DNA from: Marvinbryantia formatexigens DSM 14469
GTDB lineage: Bacteria > Bacillota > Clostridia > Lachnospirales > Lachnospiraceae
Direction: 5' to 3'
Length of the DNA: 64,000 nt
Assembly: GCF_025148285.1 (NCBI RefSeq)
Contig: NZ_CP102268.1
Span: 744,001-808,000 of the forward strand
Made by a program: the position numbers and the translations under genes. Below the pieces are notes generated by a model. The model saw only the letters and a list, made by a program, of their open reading frames with translations. It was not told the DNA's origin and did not search any database. Each line of letters starts with the position of its first letter. Within the stretch, counting starts at the first letter, position 1. This document shows positions 8,373 to 16,264 of this stretch, piece after piece.

Positions 8373-9341
8373 TTAAAAAACTTTGTTTTTCCAATATTTT
8401 CTGTTCATGGAGCAGGCGGTCACAACGCGCTTCGGCAGCGCCCGGTAACGACTGCCCAGAAAATACCCCAGATACTTGCAGCCGCTCTGCCAGATAAGCT
8501 TCGGCAGCAGATACGGTCTGCCGTGCCTGCACAGATATGCCGCCGTGCTCTTCACCAGACGTACCCCCTCCTTTTCCGAACGGACATCGGCAAAAATCTC
8601 CGGATGGTCCGCCTGCGAAACGGCAAGGTCAAAGTTGCGCTTAAACTGCTGCTTTCCGGTGTAATTATGGGAATGCACCACGCGCGCATCCGCCGCATAG
8701 GCGATTTTGTATCCCGCCTTTATAAGCTTCGCCGCAAAAATCATGTCCTCGTTAAAAATCGTCTGCTTTTCAAAACCGCCCATCGCCTCGTAGACGCTGC
8801 GCACATAGGCGGCGCATACATTCGAGCAGAAATACGTCTTAATGCCAAGCTCCGGCAGATCCCTGGCCGACTTTATCCGGCTCTTTTCTCCATAATTAAA
8901 GCTTCTCGTGTAGCGCTCCAGAGGGCTGCATTTCTTATCCGGAAGCTGTCTGGCGTAAGCGGCAGCCACCGCCCCGCCGGTGTTATCGCCAAGCTGTGCA
9001 AGCAGCCGCTCAATCAGATATTCGTCCGCCGGCACGGCGTCCTGCGTCATAAAAAGCAGGACATCCGCCTGCGACATTGCCGCCGCCCGGTCTCTTGTCC
9101 CGCCGTGGTCAAACTCCTCCTGCGGAAGGTGTACAAGAGCGAGCGGCACACCGCCTGCTGTGTGCCCCGCCTCAAAAGCAGACCGGCAGACAGGCGCCTG
9201 CTTCCACAGGGATTCCTCTGTATTCATTACAAGAATCCGCTGCGGAAGATGCGTCTGCTGCGTCAGTCTCTCTATTAATCTGTTAAACCGCTCATCCGGC
9301 CGGTAAGCCGGTATGATAACCTCTACTGTTCTGTTATCCAT
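8373..9341 (-). CDS. Family 2 glycosyltransferase, rhamnosyltransferase-like (322 aa)
   Basis: A GT-A fold enzyme beginning with VEVIIPAYRPDERF. FDHGGTRDRAA and the FMTQDAVPAD segment (in place of DxD) are typical of rhamnosyltransferase-like GT2 proteins such as WbbL/RfbF. The ending is basic. It is translationally coupled to the LCP gene upstream by a one-base TAATG overlap. With the dTDP-rhamnose genes in the same cluster, rhamnose transfer from dTDP-L-Rha to a lipid-linked glycan is a reasonable inference. Acceptor and linkage cannot be read from sequence. Confidence 0.85.
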   Translation of the reverse strand: MDNRTVEVIIPAYRPDERFNRLIERLTQQTHLPQRILVMNTEESLWKQAPVCRSAFEAGHTAGGVPLALVHLPQEEFDHGGTRDRAAAMSQADVLLFMTQDAVPADEYLIERLLAQLGDNTGGAVAAAYARQLPDKKCSPLERYTRSFNYGEKSRIKSARDLPELGIKTYFCSNVCAAYVRSVYEAMGGFEKQTIFNEDMIFAAKLIKAGYKIAYAADARVVHSHNYTGKQQFKRNFDLAVSQADHPEIFADVRSEKEGVRLVKSTAAYLCRHGRPYLLPKLIWQSGCKYLGYFLGSRYRALPKRVVTACSMNRKYWKNKVF

Positions 9342-10726
9342 TAATAAACACCGGTATAATTTGCAATATAATTGCTGATTTCCTGCACCGTTGCGGACGG
9401 TGTATAATCTGTCACACCAAAGAGGTACTCGTGCAGCTCCGATACATTCTGCGCCAGATTGATAGGAACTACGATACTGTAGTGGATCTCCATCGGCTGC
9501 TGCTCAAACGGGAAGCCCTTCGTATCGACAAGATTATAGCTTGCAATATTGGTGGCAAGATTCATCAGCTCCGTCATCGTAAGATTGGTGTCCACCGCGT
9601 CAATCAGGTCGTCAATCAGACCGACCAGAACTGTCGGATTGCTCTGCACTTTATCCAGAATCAGAGACAGCACCTTCCGCTGGCGCTCGGTACGCTCGTA
9701 GTCGTTGCCGATGGCACGGATACGGCAGTAGGACGTCGCCTGCAGACCGTTCAGGTGAACCAGACCGCCGCCGCTGAGCAGCTCAATCTCACGGTCTGTA
9801 ATCATGGAGGTCTCATCCTGGTAATTGTTGATCCAGGTCGCCTCATCGTCCGTTATCTCAATATCGATGCCGCCGATAGCATCCACCACGTCAGCAACCA
9901 CATTCATATTTACGGTGACATAATCGGTAATATCCAGATCAAAATTCTTATTCAGCATATTGATGGAACGCGCCGGTCCGCCCGCCGCATAGATATCGGT
10001 CGCCTTTCCATAGTCGCCGGTGGTATCGTCAAGATACGTGTCGCGGTATACCGATACCAGCTTCACATCGTTCGTGTCACGGTTGATGCTGGCGATCAGA
10101 ATGGCGTCGCTCTGCCCGCTGGTGTTTTCATCACGGCTGTCAACTCCATACAGCGCGATATTCCAGTAGCCCTTCAGCGTAGCTTCCACCTCGTCGCCGA
10201 GCTGCGCCTGAATCTGCTGCACCATCTCGCTCTGCTCCTCTTCACCGAAGGAGGTCTGTACCTTGGAGATTTTGGAAACCTGCGCGGCAACAAAGAGCGC
10301 CGCCGCCAGTATCACTAACAAAAGCACCTCAAATACAAAGAGAATGATTTTCCTTTTTTTCCGTTTCTTTTTCTTCTTCGCGGCAGCCGCCTCACGCTCT
10401 CCCTGTCCGTACGGAGGACGCTGGTCATACCCCGGCTGGCCATACGGATTCTGCTGGTAATATTGCTGCTGACCATATGGATCCTGCTGGTAATACTGCT
10501 GCTGGCCATCCGGTCCCTGCTGGTAATACTGCTGCTGGCCGTCCGGTCCCTGCTGGTACGACTGCTGCTGACCATACGGATCCTGCTGATAATACTGCTG
10601 GCGGCCATACGGATCCTGCTGGTAATACTGCTGCTGACCGTACTGGTCCTGCCGGTAGTATTGCTGCTCCTGCCCGCTGCCGCTCCTTGCATTCTTTTTG
10701 TCTTTTTTCTCTTTGTTTCGTGCCAT
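9341..10726 (-). CDS. LCP (LytR-CpsA-Psr) family glycopolymer ligase with repeat tail (461 aa)
   Basis: Transfers lipid-linked glycopolymers to peptidoglycan outside the membrane. Residues 1-107 are a cytoplasmic tail containing eight 11-residue units (20-107, best form QQQYYQQDPYG). A basic stretch and a membrane segment (about 125-147) follow. The LCP domain (about 190-400) has GVDSR, SVYRDTYLD, DAIGGIDIEI, LNGLQATSYCRIR and ERTERQRKVL, with the Arg and Asp residues expected to bind pyrophosphate. An AAGGGG site precedes the ATG. It lies in an operon with the initiating transferase upstream and a GT2 downstream, so it probably attaches the polysaccharide made by this cluster. Confidence 0.93.
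   Translation of the reverse strand: MARNKEKKDKKNARSGSGQEQQYYRQDQYGQQQYYQQDPYGRQQYYQQDPYGQQQSYQQGPDGQQQYYQQGPDGQQQYYQQDPYGQQQYYQQNPYGQPGYDQRPPYGQGEREAAAAKKKKKRKKRKIILFVFEVLLLVILAAALFVAAQVSKISKVQTSFGEEEQSEMVQQIQAQLGDEVEATLKGYWNIALYGVDSRDENTSGQSDAILIASINRDTNDVKLVSVYRDTYLDDTTGDYGKATDIYAAGGPARSINMLNKNFDLDITDYVTVNMNVVADVVDAIGGIDIEITDDEATWINNYQDETSMITDREIELLSGGGLVHLNGLQATSYCRIRAIGNDYERTERQRKVLSLILDKVQSNPTVLVGLIDDLIDAVDTNLTMTELMNLATNIASYNLVDTKGFPFEQQPMEIHYSIVVPINLAQNVSELHEYLFGVTDYTPSATVQEISNYIANYTGVY
10406..10669 (-). repeat. 33-nt in-frame repeat in the LCP gene
   Basis: Eight units of 33 nt encode the Gln/Tyr/Pro/Gly-rich 11-mers at residues 20-107. Inner copies are nearly identical at DNA level and two carry a GPDG variant, a pattern that suggests slippage or unequal exchange. 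Copy number is likely to vary between strains. Confidence 0.85.
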
Positions 10727-10821
10727 AATAAATCCCCTTTTCTCCCTTTTGCTATAATGCCCGCGGACTGCGACGCGCAGCTGGTCCTCCAGGACTGCCT
10801 GCTGCGCACTTCCGCATCTTA

Positions 10822-12222
10822 TTAATACGCGTTTTTATTAATAAATCCCTTAAAAACCGTCAGGAACAGGATTTTAATGTCCAGCCCCAGCGTCCAGTTT
10901 TCGATATAATATAAATCGTACTCGATTCTCTTTCTGATAGAGGTATCCCCGCGATACCCGTTTACCTGTGCCCAGCCCGTCATGCCCGGCCGCACCTGAT
11001 GCTTGATCATGTACCGGGGAATTTCCTCGCGGAATTTTTCCACAAACTGCGGGCGCTCCGGACGCGGTCCGATCAGACTCATTTCGCCCTTCAGCACATT
11101 TACAAGCTGCGGAAGCTCGTCGATGCTTGTTTTCCGGATAAGCTTTCCGATTCCCGTGACCCGCGGGTCGTGACGTGTCGTCCATCCTCTGCGCTCCGCG
11201 CCTGCCTTCTGCACTTCCATCGAGCGGAACTTGTACATGATAAACGGCTGATTGTGCAGTCCGACGCGTTCCTGCTTAAAAATAAGCGGCCCCGGAGACG
11301 TCAGCTTTATCAGAACCGCTGTCACCAGCATGACCGGTGAAAACAGCACGAGACAGATAAGCGAACCGACAATATCCACCGTCCGTTTTACGATTGCATT
11401 GAAGGTGTTGGACAGCGGCACATAACGGATATTAATCACCGGAAGCCCCATGAGGTCTTCCGTATAGGGCTTTGTCGGAATAATATTGCCATAATCGGGA
11501 ATAAACTTCGTATGCACGCCCGACTTCTCGCACTGCGCGACGATGTGCTCCAGCTTATAATACTCGCTGAGCCCCAGCGTGATGGCGATTTCATCCAGCG
11601 TGTTTACCGACAGCAGCTCCATCAGCTCCTCCGTCCGCCCGATGATATGAATACCCCTGTAAACCGTTGACCGTTCCGTATTGTCATCCAGGATACCGAG
11701 CACCTTATAGCCCCACTGCGGATTTTCCAGGATGCGGTCGATATATTCCCTGGCAGCCTGTCCGTATCCGACCAGAAGGACATGCTTCAGATTCATGCCC
11801 CTTCTGCGCATATCCCGCAGTACGCCGCGTATCAGCATACGGGCAATGATATCCGCCGTAACATTCAGTGCAAAAAATGTAAAAACAACGCCGCGGGAAA
11901 AGTCGATTTTCTTGATCGCCATTGTCATGGCGAGGAAAATCAGAATTCCCATCAGATTTGCTTTTATGACATTGCCATATTCCAGGCGCCTTCCCTGCAC
12001 CCTTTTTGGCGTATACAGGTTGAACGCAGAATACAGAAGCAGCATTCCCGGAACCAGCGGAAGCAGCACCAGCATATATACCGAATCCGGGTACACACCG
12101 GTTCCCGGCTCCGTCAGTATTTTTATCTGGACAAACCACGCCAGCAGATAGCTGCCGACCACAATCAGGGCATCTATCAGAACATGCAGCCGATTAAAAT
12201 ACTTCTGATTGTCTTTAATCAA
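10822..12222 (-). CDS. Undecaprenyl-phosphate sugar phosphotransferase, WbaP/WcaJ type (466 aa)
   Basis: Starts repeat-unit synthesis by moving a sugar-1-phosphate from a nucleotide sugar to undecaprenyl phosphate. Four N-terminal membrane segments lie within about residues 12-125. A Rossmann-like domain (about 143-265, [14 protein letters not shown]) follows, then a membrane helix near 285 and the catalytic domain. The latter has [47 protein letters not shown] and [13 protein letters not shown]. Length fits the family. A sigma-A promoter lies 36 nt upstream, so this gene opens a three-gene operon with the LCP protein and a GT2. Confidence 0.94.
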   Translation of the reverse strand: MIKDNQKYFNRLHVLIDALIVVGSYLLAWFVQIKILTEPGTGVYPDSVYMLVLLPLVPGMLLLYSAFNLYTPKRVQGRRLEYGNVIKANLMGILIFLAMTMAIKKIDFSRGVVFTFFALNVTADIIARMLIRGVLRDMRRRGMNLKHVLLVGYGQAAREYIDRILENPQWGYKVLGILDDNTERSTVYRGIHIIGRTEELMELLSVNTLDEIAITLGLSEYYKLEHIVAQCEKSGVHTKFIPDYGNIIPTKPYTEDLMGLPVINIRYVPLSNTFNAIVKRTVDIVGSLICLVLFSPVMLVTAVLIKLTSPGPLIFKQERVGLHNQPFIMYKFRSMEVQKAGAERRGWTTRHDPRVTGIGKLIRKTSIDELPQLVNVLKGEMSLIGPRPERPQFVEKFREEIPRYMIKHQVRPGMTGWAQVNGYRGDTSIRKRIEYDLYYIENWTLGLDIKILFLTVFKGFINKNAY

Positions 12223-12257
12223 TCTGGTTCACCCCTTATGCTTTCCATACCTTTATC

Positions 12258-12286
12258 ATCATACACTGTGAATTTCAAAAATGCAA
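12258..12286 (-). promoter_or_regulatory. Sigma-A-type promoter for the WbaP-LCP-GT operon
   Basis: TTGCAT, 17 nt, TATGAT on the minus strand, ending 36 nt before the ATG at 12222. It separates this operon from the larger polysaccharide operon upstream. Confidence 0.65.
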
Positions 12287-12318
12287 CTGCCGAATGCAAA
12301 AATATTACTTTTTTGTTT

Positions 12319-13272
12319 CTAATTTTTTACTATTCTCGCGAGGTTTTTCCACAGTTCGAGCTGAATCCGCCAGCAATTATCAAAATTTTCCGGCAGAAAC
12401 GGCACTTTTTCGCCGCTGCGCGCCAGAAGCACGCCCTGCCAGAGCCCTTTCAGATACGTCCCACCCATGCCCTTCGCCGTAAAAAAGAGCAGCTTGATCA
12501 GCGTCCCGGCAAGCAGAAACGGCAGATTAATCAGAATCTGCCAGAACGGCATATTTTTATAAATCAAGTACAGATTGTTGCGCGCCGCGCTGCCCACCTT
12601 AAAGCGGTTGTAGCGGGAGCCTGTGGAGGCGCTGCCCTTGTGATACACGACAGCCCGCGGCGCATAACGGTTTTCATACCCGGCGATTTTCGCGCGGTAG
12701 CAGATGTCCACATCCTCCAGATAGGCAAAATGCTTCTCGTCAAAATAACCGATTTTTTCGAAAATACTTTTCCGGTAAATGGCTGCTCCGGCGCACGCGG
12801 AAAAAACAGCGTCCTCCTTAAGATAACCTGCGCAGCTTTTTCCCTTTCCGCGCGTCAGCGCCCAGCCGAGCGCACAGTAAAAATCCCCGGCGTTATCCAG
12901 AAGCTGCGGTTCGTCCATCTGCCGCATCTGCGCCTGACAGGAAAAGATCCGCGCATCCCGCCGGATGGCGCGCAGCAGCTCCGACACGAAATCCGCCTCC
13001 GCGCGCGTATCATTGTTAAGCAGAATAACAAATTCTGTCCGCGCCGCCCGGATACCCTCGTTGACCGCGCGGGAGAATCCGTAATTTTTATCGAGGCGAA
13101 TCAGCCTTACGGACGGATATTCCGCCTCGATAATTCCGCAGCTTCCGTCAGCGGAGGCGTTGTCTACCACGATGACAGGCACATCCCCGATGTTCTGCGT
13201 AAGCAGACTGTCCAGACACGCCCTTATATATTTTTCCCCATTATAATTGGGAATTATGACCGATACATCCAT
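12319..13272 (-). CDS. Family 2 glycosyltransferase (317 aa)
   Basis: Begins MDVSVIIPNYNGEKYI, with VIVVDNASADGS and ILLNNDTRAEADFV (the DxD region), and FDEKHFAYLEDVDICYRAKIAGY in the acceptor-binding part. This is the profile of GT2 rhamnosyl/glucosyltransferases that extend surface polysaccharides. A hydrophobic C-terminal region (about 258-295) could hold it at the membrane. GGAGAG lies 4 nt before the ATG. It is the last gene of the large minus-strand polysaccharide operon. Sugar specificity is unknown. Confidence 0.88.
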   Translation of the reverse strand: MDVSVIIPNYNGEKYIRACLDSLLTQNIGDVPVIVVDNASADGSCGIIEAEYPSVRLIRLDKNYGFSRAVNEGIRAARTEFVILLNNDTRAEADFVSELLRAIRRDARIFSCQAQMRQMDEPQLLDNAGDFYCALGWALTRGKGKSCAGYLKEDAVFSACAGAAIYRKSIFEKIGYFDEKHFAYLEDVDICYRAKIAGYENRYAPRAVVYHKGSASTGSRYNRFKVGSAARNNLYLIYKNMPFWQILINLPFLLAGTLIKLLFFTAKGMGGTYLKGLWQGVLLARSGEKVPFLPENFDNCWRIQLELWKNLARIVKN

Positions 13273-13314
13273 TTTCTCTCCTACCGGGTCACGTACCTTT
13301 CGTTCACCGTAACC

Positions 13315-14445
13315 CTACCAGTTCTGATATTTCAGAATCGTATCCGCGATGTATTCCACCTGCTCCATCTCCAGATTATAATACATCGGCAGACGCACGA
13401 GACGCTCGCTCTCCTTCGTGGTGTATATGTCTTCGCCGTGGAAACGCCCGAATTTCTGCCCGGCAGCCGCCGAATGCAGCGGCACATAGTGGAACACCGC
13501 CCAGATACCGTGCTCGCGCAGATAACTGATGAAGCGGCTTCTCGCCTCCAGGTCCCTCAGCTTCACATAATACATATGTGCATTATGGGTGGCATAATCC
13601 GGGACAAACGGGCGCGTAAGCACCCCTTTTTCCTCCAACGGCGCCAGCGCTTCATGGTAATAATTGTAAATCTGCAGGCGCTTGCGGTTAATCTCATCGG
13701 CAATCTCAAGCTGCGCGTACAGATACGCCGCATTCAGGTCGCTCGGAAGATAGGAGGAACCGAAGTCCACCCAAGTGTACTTATCCACCTGACCGCGGAA
13801 AAATTTGCTGCGGTCGGTACCCTTCTCGCGCAGAATCTCCGCCTTTTCCTGGTATCTCTCATCCTGGAAAAGCAGCGCGCCGCCCTCTCCCATCGTATAA
13901 TTCTTTGTCTCGTGGAAGCTGTAGCAGCCGAAATCCCCGATGGTGCCTAGCGGTTTCCCCTTATAATACGCGTTCATGCCCTGGGCGGCGTCCTCCACCA
14001 CCTTAAGATCATGCTTTTTTGCGATCGCCATGATCTCGTCCATCGCGCAGGCAACGCCCGCATAGTGTACCGGAACGATTGCCCTGGTTTTCTCCGTGAC
14101 GGCTTCCTCAATCAGGCGCTCGTCGATGTTCATAGTGTCCGGCCGGATATCGACAAACACGATTTTCGCCCCGCGCAGTACAAAAGCGTCCGCCGTGGAG
14201 CAGAAGGTGTACGACGGCATAATTACCTCGTCGCCCGGCTGGATATCCGCCAGGTACGCCGACATTTCCAGCGCATGCGTGCAGGAGGTGGTCAGCAGCG
14301 TGTGATTTACATGGTACGTATCGCAGATCCACTTCGCGCACTTTTTCGTAAACGGACCGTCGCCGCACATCTTGCCGCTTTTGATCGCCTGTTCCATATA
14401 CTCCGTCTCTTTTCCGGTAAACGGCGCCCTGTTAAAATCAATCAT
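13315..14445 (-). CDS. rffA: dTDP-4-amino-4,6-dideoxygalactose transaminase (376 aa)
   Basis: A PLP-dependent DegT/DnrJ/EryC1 family aminotransferase of the WecE/RffA branch, with the family's usual length (376 aa). It moves an amino group from glutamate to dTDP-4-keto-6-deoxy-hexose, giving dTDP-4-amino-4,6-dideoxy-D-galactose. Lys181 in SFHETKNYTMGEGGAL is the expected PLP lysine. VVEDAAQGMNAYY carries the cofactor-binding Asp and Gln. Its substrate can come from rfbB in the same cluster. The ATG overlaps the upstream GT gene by 8 nt. A 3-amino or GDP-linked product cannot be fully excluded. Confidence 0.9.
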   Translation of the reverse strand: MIDFNRAPFTGKETEYMEQAIKSGKMCGDGPFTKKCAKWICDTYHVNHTLLTTSCTHALEMSAYLADIQPGDEVIMPSYTFCSTADAFVLRGAKIVFVDIRPDTMNIDERLIEEAVTEKTRAIVPVHYAGVACAMDEIMAIAKKHDLKVVEDAAQGMNAYYKGKPLGTIGDFGCYSFHETKNYTMGEGGALLFQDERYQEKAEILREKGTDRSKFFRGQVDKYTWVDFGSSYLPSDLNAAYLYAQLEIADEINRKRLQIYNYYHEALAPLEEKGVLTRPFVPDYATHNAHMYYVKLRDLEARSRFISYLREHGIWAVFHYVPLHSAAAGQKFGRFHGEDIYTTKESERLVRLPMYYNLEMEQVEYIADTILKYQNW

Positions 14446-16264
14446 TTGTATTCCTCCCCTTTTTCCTGTCCGCCCGCAGAGAATAATTCCATTTGGACAG
14501 CGACAGATTTTTATTATAATATGGGTCGCCCGCCTTCAGAAGCTTCTCCCAGCGGGTCCTCATAAACTCAATTTCCTCCTGGAACCGCCGCACCTTTTCC
14601 GGCGAATCCTCCGCGCCGCGGCTCTTTGATTCGTAGTGGCGCAGGCAGGCGTATGGGTCATAAACGACCAGAAAACCCGCCTCATTTGCCCGCAGACAGA
14701 GATCCACATCATTAAACGCCACAGAGAGCCGCTCCTCAAAGCCGCCAAGCCGTTCAAACAGGCTGCGCTTCATCATCATGCACGCCGCCGTCACCGCGCT
14801 GTAATCCATCTGCAGTGACGCCTTATGCAGGTAGCCGCTGCGCTCCGCCGGCATCCCCACAAACATGTGTCCGGCAATCCCGCCGATTCCAATCACGGTA
14901 CCCGCGTGCTGGATGGTTCCGTCCGGATAAAGCAGCTTCGCTCCGGTGATGCCCACCTCCGGGCGCTGACAGTTTCCGAGCAGCTCCTCAAACCAGCCTG
15001 TCTCCAGAGCTTCGATATCGTTGTTCAGAAACAAAAGGAATTCTCCTTTTGCATATTTTACACCATAATTGTTGATTGCGGAATAGTTAAATGCATCCTT
15101 CCAGCGGACAATCCGGATGCGCGCATCCTCTGAAAGCTCCTTATAGTATGCGAAAATCTCCCGGCTGCTGCTGTTATTCTCTACAATAATGATTTCATAG
15201 TTTTCATAAACTACCGTTTTTTTGATAGATTCGATGCAGAGTCTGAGAGCCTCCGTCTCATCCTTGTTGGGAATGATGATGGACACCAGCGGCTTTCCCT
15301 GCACCGGATATTTCACCCGGTAAAAGCCCAGGTCCTTCTTCAGCGAAACCTCCGCCGCCTGCCCACGCCTTTCCAGGTGCGCCTCAATGGCGCGCTTTCC
15401 CGCCTCGTAGGCGTACATTTTGCTGATGGGATTATCCGCGGTCGACGCCGCGTGCGTCCGCCAGTGATATAAAATCTCCGGGATGTGATGAATGTTCTTT
15501 GCCATATCCGTGCAGCGGAGAATAAAATCGTAATCCTGCGCGCCCTCATAAGCGCCGTCAAAGCCGCCCGCCCGCTCCGCGAGCGCTCTTCTTACCATAA
15601 AAAAATGACAGATATAATTGTTGGAACGCAGCAGATCGAGGTTGAAATCCGGCTTCAGATTCGGCTTGAAATGCGTGCGTCCGTCGGTTTCCACCTTATC
15701 CTCATCCGTATAAAGCACATCGATGGACGAATCCGCCTCCAGAGAGCGCGCCGCCTCAAAAAGCGCGTTCGGCGCCAGCAAATCATCGTGGTCCAGGAGA
15801 CATACAAAATCACCGGACGCCATCGCGAGCGCCTCATTTGTATTGCCGGCGATTCCTTTGTTTTCCGCAAGGTTTTTCACGCGGATGCGCTCATCCGCCG
15901 CCGCATATTCCTCCAGCACCTGCTTCATCCGCTCGTTCTGCGGGCTGGCGTTCACAATACACAGCTCCCAGTTCCCGTAGGTCTGCTTCTGCACAGAGGC
16001 AATCATTTCCCGCAGAAAAGTCTCCGGCGTCTCGTATGCCGGAACCGCGATACTGAATTTGCAGGAATGTTTAAACTTTTTTCTGCGCTGCGCCGCCAGG
16101 TCCGTTTCCTTTGGGCGGTACGCTTCGTACCAGGGACCGTATGGAACCTCCTCCGGCTCCATGCGCTCCTGCAGACGGATGAGAAACTCCTTCACCCCGA
16201 AATGCTTCAGATAGTGCAGTCCTTTTTTGACATTATACCACTTCAGCTTTTTTAACAATTCCAT
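14438..16264 (-). CDS. Tandem GT2 glycosyltransferase (608 aa)
   Basis: Two GT-A domains in one chain, after an N-terminal helical segment of about 65 residues. The first (about 70-300) has FSIAVPAYETP, CLLDHDDLLAPNAL (DxD type) and YEGAQDYDFILR. The second (about 326-560) has VSIIIPNKDE, FLLFLNNDIEALETGWFEEL and LSVAFNDVDLCLRANEAGF. Bimodular GT2 proteins of this kind often add two sugars or alternate two linkages. It overlaps the upstream YfhO-like gene by 32 nt and the downstream transaminase by 8 nt, so all three are probably translated together. Confidence 0.9.
   Translation of the reverse strand: MELLKKLKWYNVKKGLHYLKHFGVKEFLIRLQERMEPEEVPYGPWYEAYRPKETDLAAQRRKKFKHSCKFSIAVPAYETPETFLREMIASVQKQTYGNWELCIVNASPQNERMKQVLEEYAAADERIRVKNLAENKGIAGNTNEALAMASGDFVCLLDHDDLLAPNALFEAARSLEADSSIDVLYTDEDKVETDGRTHFKPNLKPDFNLDLLRSNNYICHFFMVRRALAERAGGFDGAYEGAQDYDFILRCTDMAKNIHHIPEILYHWRTHAASTADNPISKMYAYEAGKRAIEAHLERRGQAAEVSLKKDLGFYRVKYPVQGKPLVSIIIPNKDETEALRLCIESIKKTVVYENYEIIIVENNSSSREIFAYYKELSEDARIRIVRWKDAFNYSAINNYGVKYAKGEFLLFLNNDIEALETGWFEELLGNCQRPEVGITGAKLLYPDGTIQHAGTVIGIGGIAGHMFVGMPAERSGYLHKASLQMDYSAVTAACMMMKRSLFERLGGFEERLSVAFNDVDLCLRANEAGFLVVYDPYACLRHYESKSRGAEDSPEKVRRFQEEIEFMRTRWEKLLKAGDPYYNKNLSLSKWNYSLRADRKKGRNTND

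Noticed and set aside
11782-13950. A 722-codon plus-strand open frame
   Set aside because: It lies antisense to the WbaP-like gene, a GT2 gene and the transaminase gene, all with clear family motifs and ribosome binding sites. High GC at third positions opens the opposite frame.
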